Positions 5,747-6,220 of a stretch of 6,220 nucleotides of DNA are shown here, piece after piece. Under the pieces are notes generated by a model. It had not been told where the DNA came from, did not search any database, and was given only the letters and a program-made list of their open reading frames with translations. Origin of the DNA: Clostridia bacterium (lineage in GTDB: Bacteria > Bacillota_E > SLMV01 > PUMD01); NCBI GenBank assembly GCA_007128555.1, contig SKXF01000035.1, positions 1 through 6,220 of the forward strand, read 5' to 3'. Position numbers and translations under genes: made by a program. The first letter of the stretch is position 1. The number at the start of each line of letters is the position of its first letter.

Positions 5747-5815
5747 CTGGGATGATACCCGTTTCCCACCTACATAGTAAACTCGACAGAGCGTGACCGA
5801 AGGGAGATCCAAGAC

Positions 5816-6220
5816 ATGTTGAGCGCAACCACCATCCTCGTGGCCACTGGGCTGACGGCAGCCCTCTTTGCTATTGTGGGGCTCAGCCTGGTAGGTACCC
5901 GGGGTGTAACTCTGGCCGAGTTTCTGACGGCTCGACGCAGCATGAGCTCCTGGGCTATGCCCGCCACGGTGAGTGCCTCCTTTTTTGGTATATGGATACT
6001 GTTCACTCCGGCGGAGGCCGGGGTTCTGGGAGGGCCTGCGGCCCTGGTCGGTTACGGCCTGGGAGCTTCGGTTCTTTACGCGGCCTTCTACGCTCTCGGT
6101 CCAAGACTTCGGGCTCTCCTTCCGGAGGGACGATCCCTGACGGACTTTGCCTGGAACCAGTACGGACGTTGGACCCACGCCTTTACCCTGCTGGCTTCAA
6201 TCTTCTACATGTTCATCCAC
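5816..6220 (+). CDS. Sodium:solute symporter (SSS) family transporter (3' partial)
   Basis: The frame runs off the right edge; 135 residues are visible of a family normally 450-550 long. ATG 5816 is preceded by AGGGAG (5801-5806), 9 bases away. The visible part shows a first membrane segment (about 4-26), the family-typical EFLTARRSMSSW (35-46, resembling the usual 'F..A.RS...W' entry), a second helix (47-67) with ASFFG, a third (72-95) starting in a Gly-rich turn, and then LPEGRSLTDFAWNQYG (102-117), matching the 'TL.DF...R(Y)G' signature before the fourth helix. Members import a solute with Na+. It lies 69 bases after thiE without an obvious terminator or separate promoter, so it may be co-transcribed. 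SSS transporters linked to thi genes have been proposed (ThiV) to carry a thiamine precursor; for this one HMP is an inference, and an unrelated solute is possible. Confidence 0.85.
   Translation, partial: MLSATTILVATGLTAALFAIVGLSLVGTRGVTLAEFLTARRSMSSWAMPATVSASFFGIWILFTPAEAGVLGGPAALVGYGLGASVLYAAFYALGPRLRALLPEGRSLTDFAWNQYGRWTHAFTLLASIFYMFIH

Noticed and set aside
5749..5769. Possible terminator between thiE and the SSS transporter
   Set aside because: Only a 5-bp TGGGA/TCCCA pairing with a long loop and no T-tract is present, too weak to call.
5688..5815. Possible separate promoter for the SSS transporter (TTGACA at 5688-5693; TACATA at 5771-5776)
   Set aside because: The TTGACA has GCATCT at the proper -10 distance, and the TACATA has no -35 match 17 bases upstream. 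Neither forms a credible pair.
1..6220. CRISPR arrays, tRNA or rRNA genes, insertion sequences, phage genes
   Set aside because: No regularly spaced repeats, no cloverleaf or rRNA-like blocks and no transposase- or integrase-like frames were seen on either strand.

Overview
This GC-rich bacterial window has two operons on the plus strand. They are separated by an intergenic region of about 490 bases that carries a thiamine pyrophosphate (TPP) riboswitch. Strong Shine-Dalgarno sequences, an SD-initiated GTG gene, a near-consensus sigma70/sigmaA-type promoter and a ThiW-type ECF substrate protein suggest a GC-rich Bacillota or a similar anaerobic lineage such as Synergistota. This placement is an inference; nothing here fixes the species.

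Left part (1-2580). The end of an M20-family zinc amidohydrolase (N-carbamoyl-L-amino-acid hydrolase / allantoate amidohydrolase type, cut by the left edge) is followed after 56 bases by a complete D-aminoacylase-like amidohydrolase. Together they look like the end of an operon for using N-carbamoyl or N-acyl amino acids. A strong hairpin 20 bases after the second stop codon probably ends that transcript.

Middle part (2534-3026). No gene is supported here. It holds the terminator hairpin, an imperfect inverted repeat of unknown role (2599-2659), a small hairpin (2682-2699), a promoter (2789-2817), a TPP aptamer (about 2845-2965) and an expression platform (2953-3019). In the platform, an 8-bp antiterminator competes with an intrinsic terminator, and the terminator loop is complementary to the thiW Shine-Dalgarno sequence.

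Right part (3027-6220). thiW, thiD, thiM and thiE follow with stop/start overlaps at every junction, so they form one translationally coupled operon. After a 69-base gap with no clear terminator comes the start of a sodium:solute symporter (SSS) family transporter, cut by the right edge. The thi genes form a salvage pathway. ThiW is the predicted thiazole transporter subunit and ThiM phosphorylates the thiazole. ThiD phosphorylates the pyrimidine (HMP), and ThiE joins the two halves to thiamine monophosphate. No de novo gene (thiC, thiG, thiH, thiS, thiF) is present in the window. The downstream symporter is a reasonable candidate for importing the other half, HMP. TPP made from the product would close the loop through the riboswitch.

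The observations most worth a second look are the hairpin inserted in the pyrophosphate-sensing arm of the aptamer, the overlapping antiterminator/terminator/SD pairings, the Cys-to-Asp change at the expected metal-bridging position of the D-aminoacylase homologue, and the unassigned symporter linked to the thi operon.
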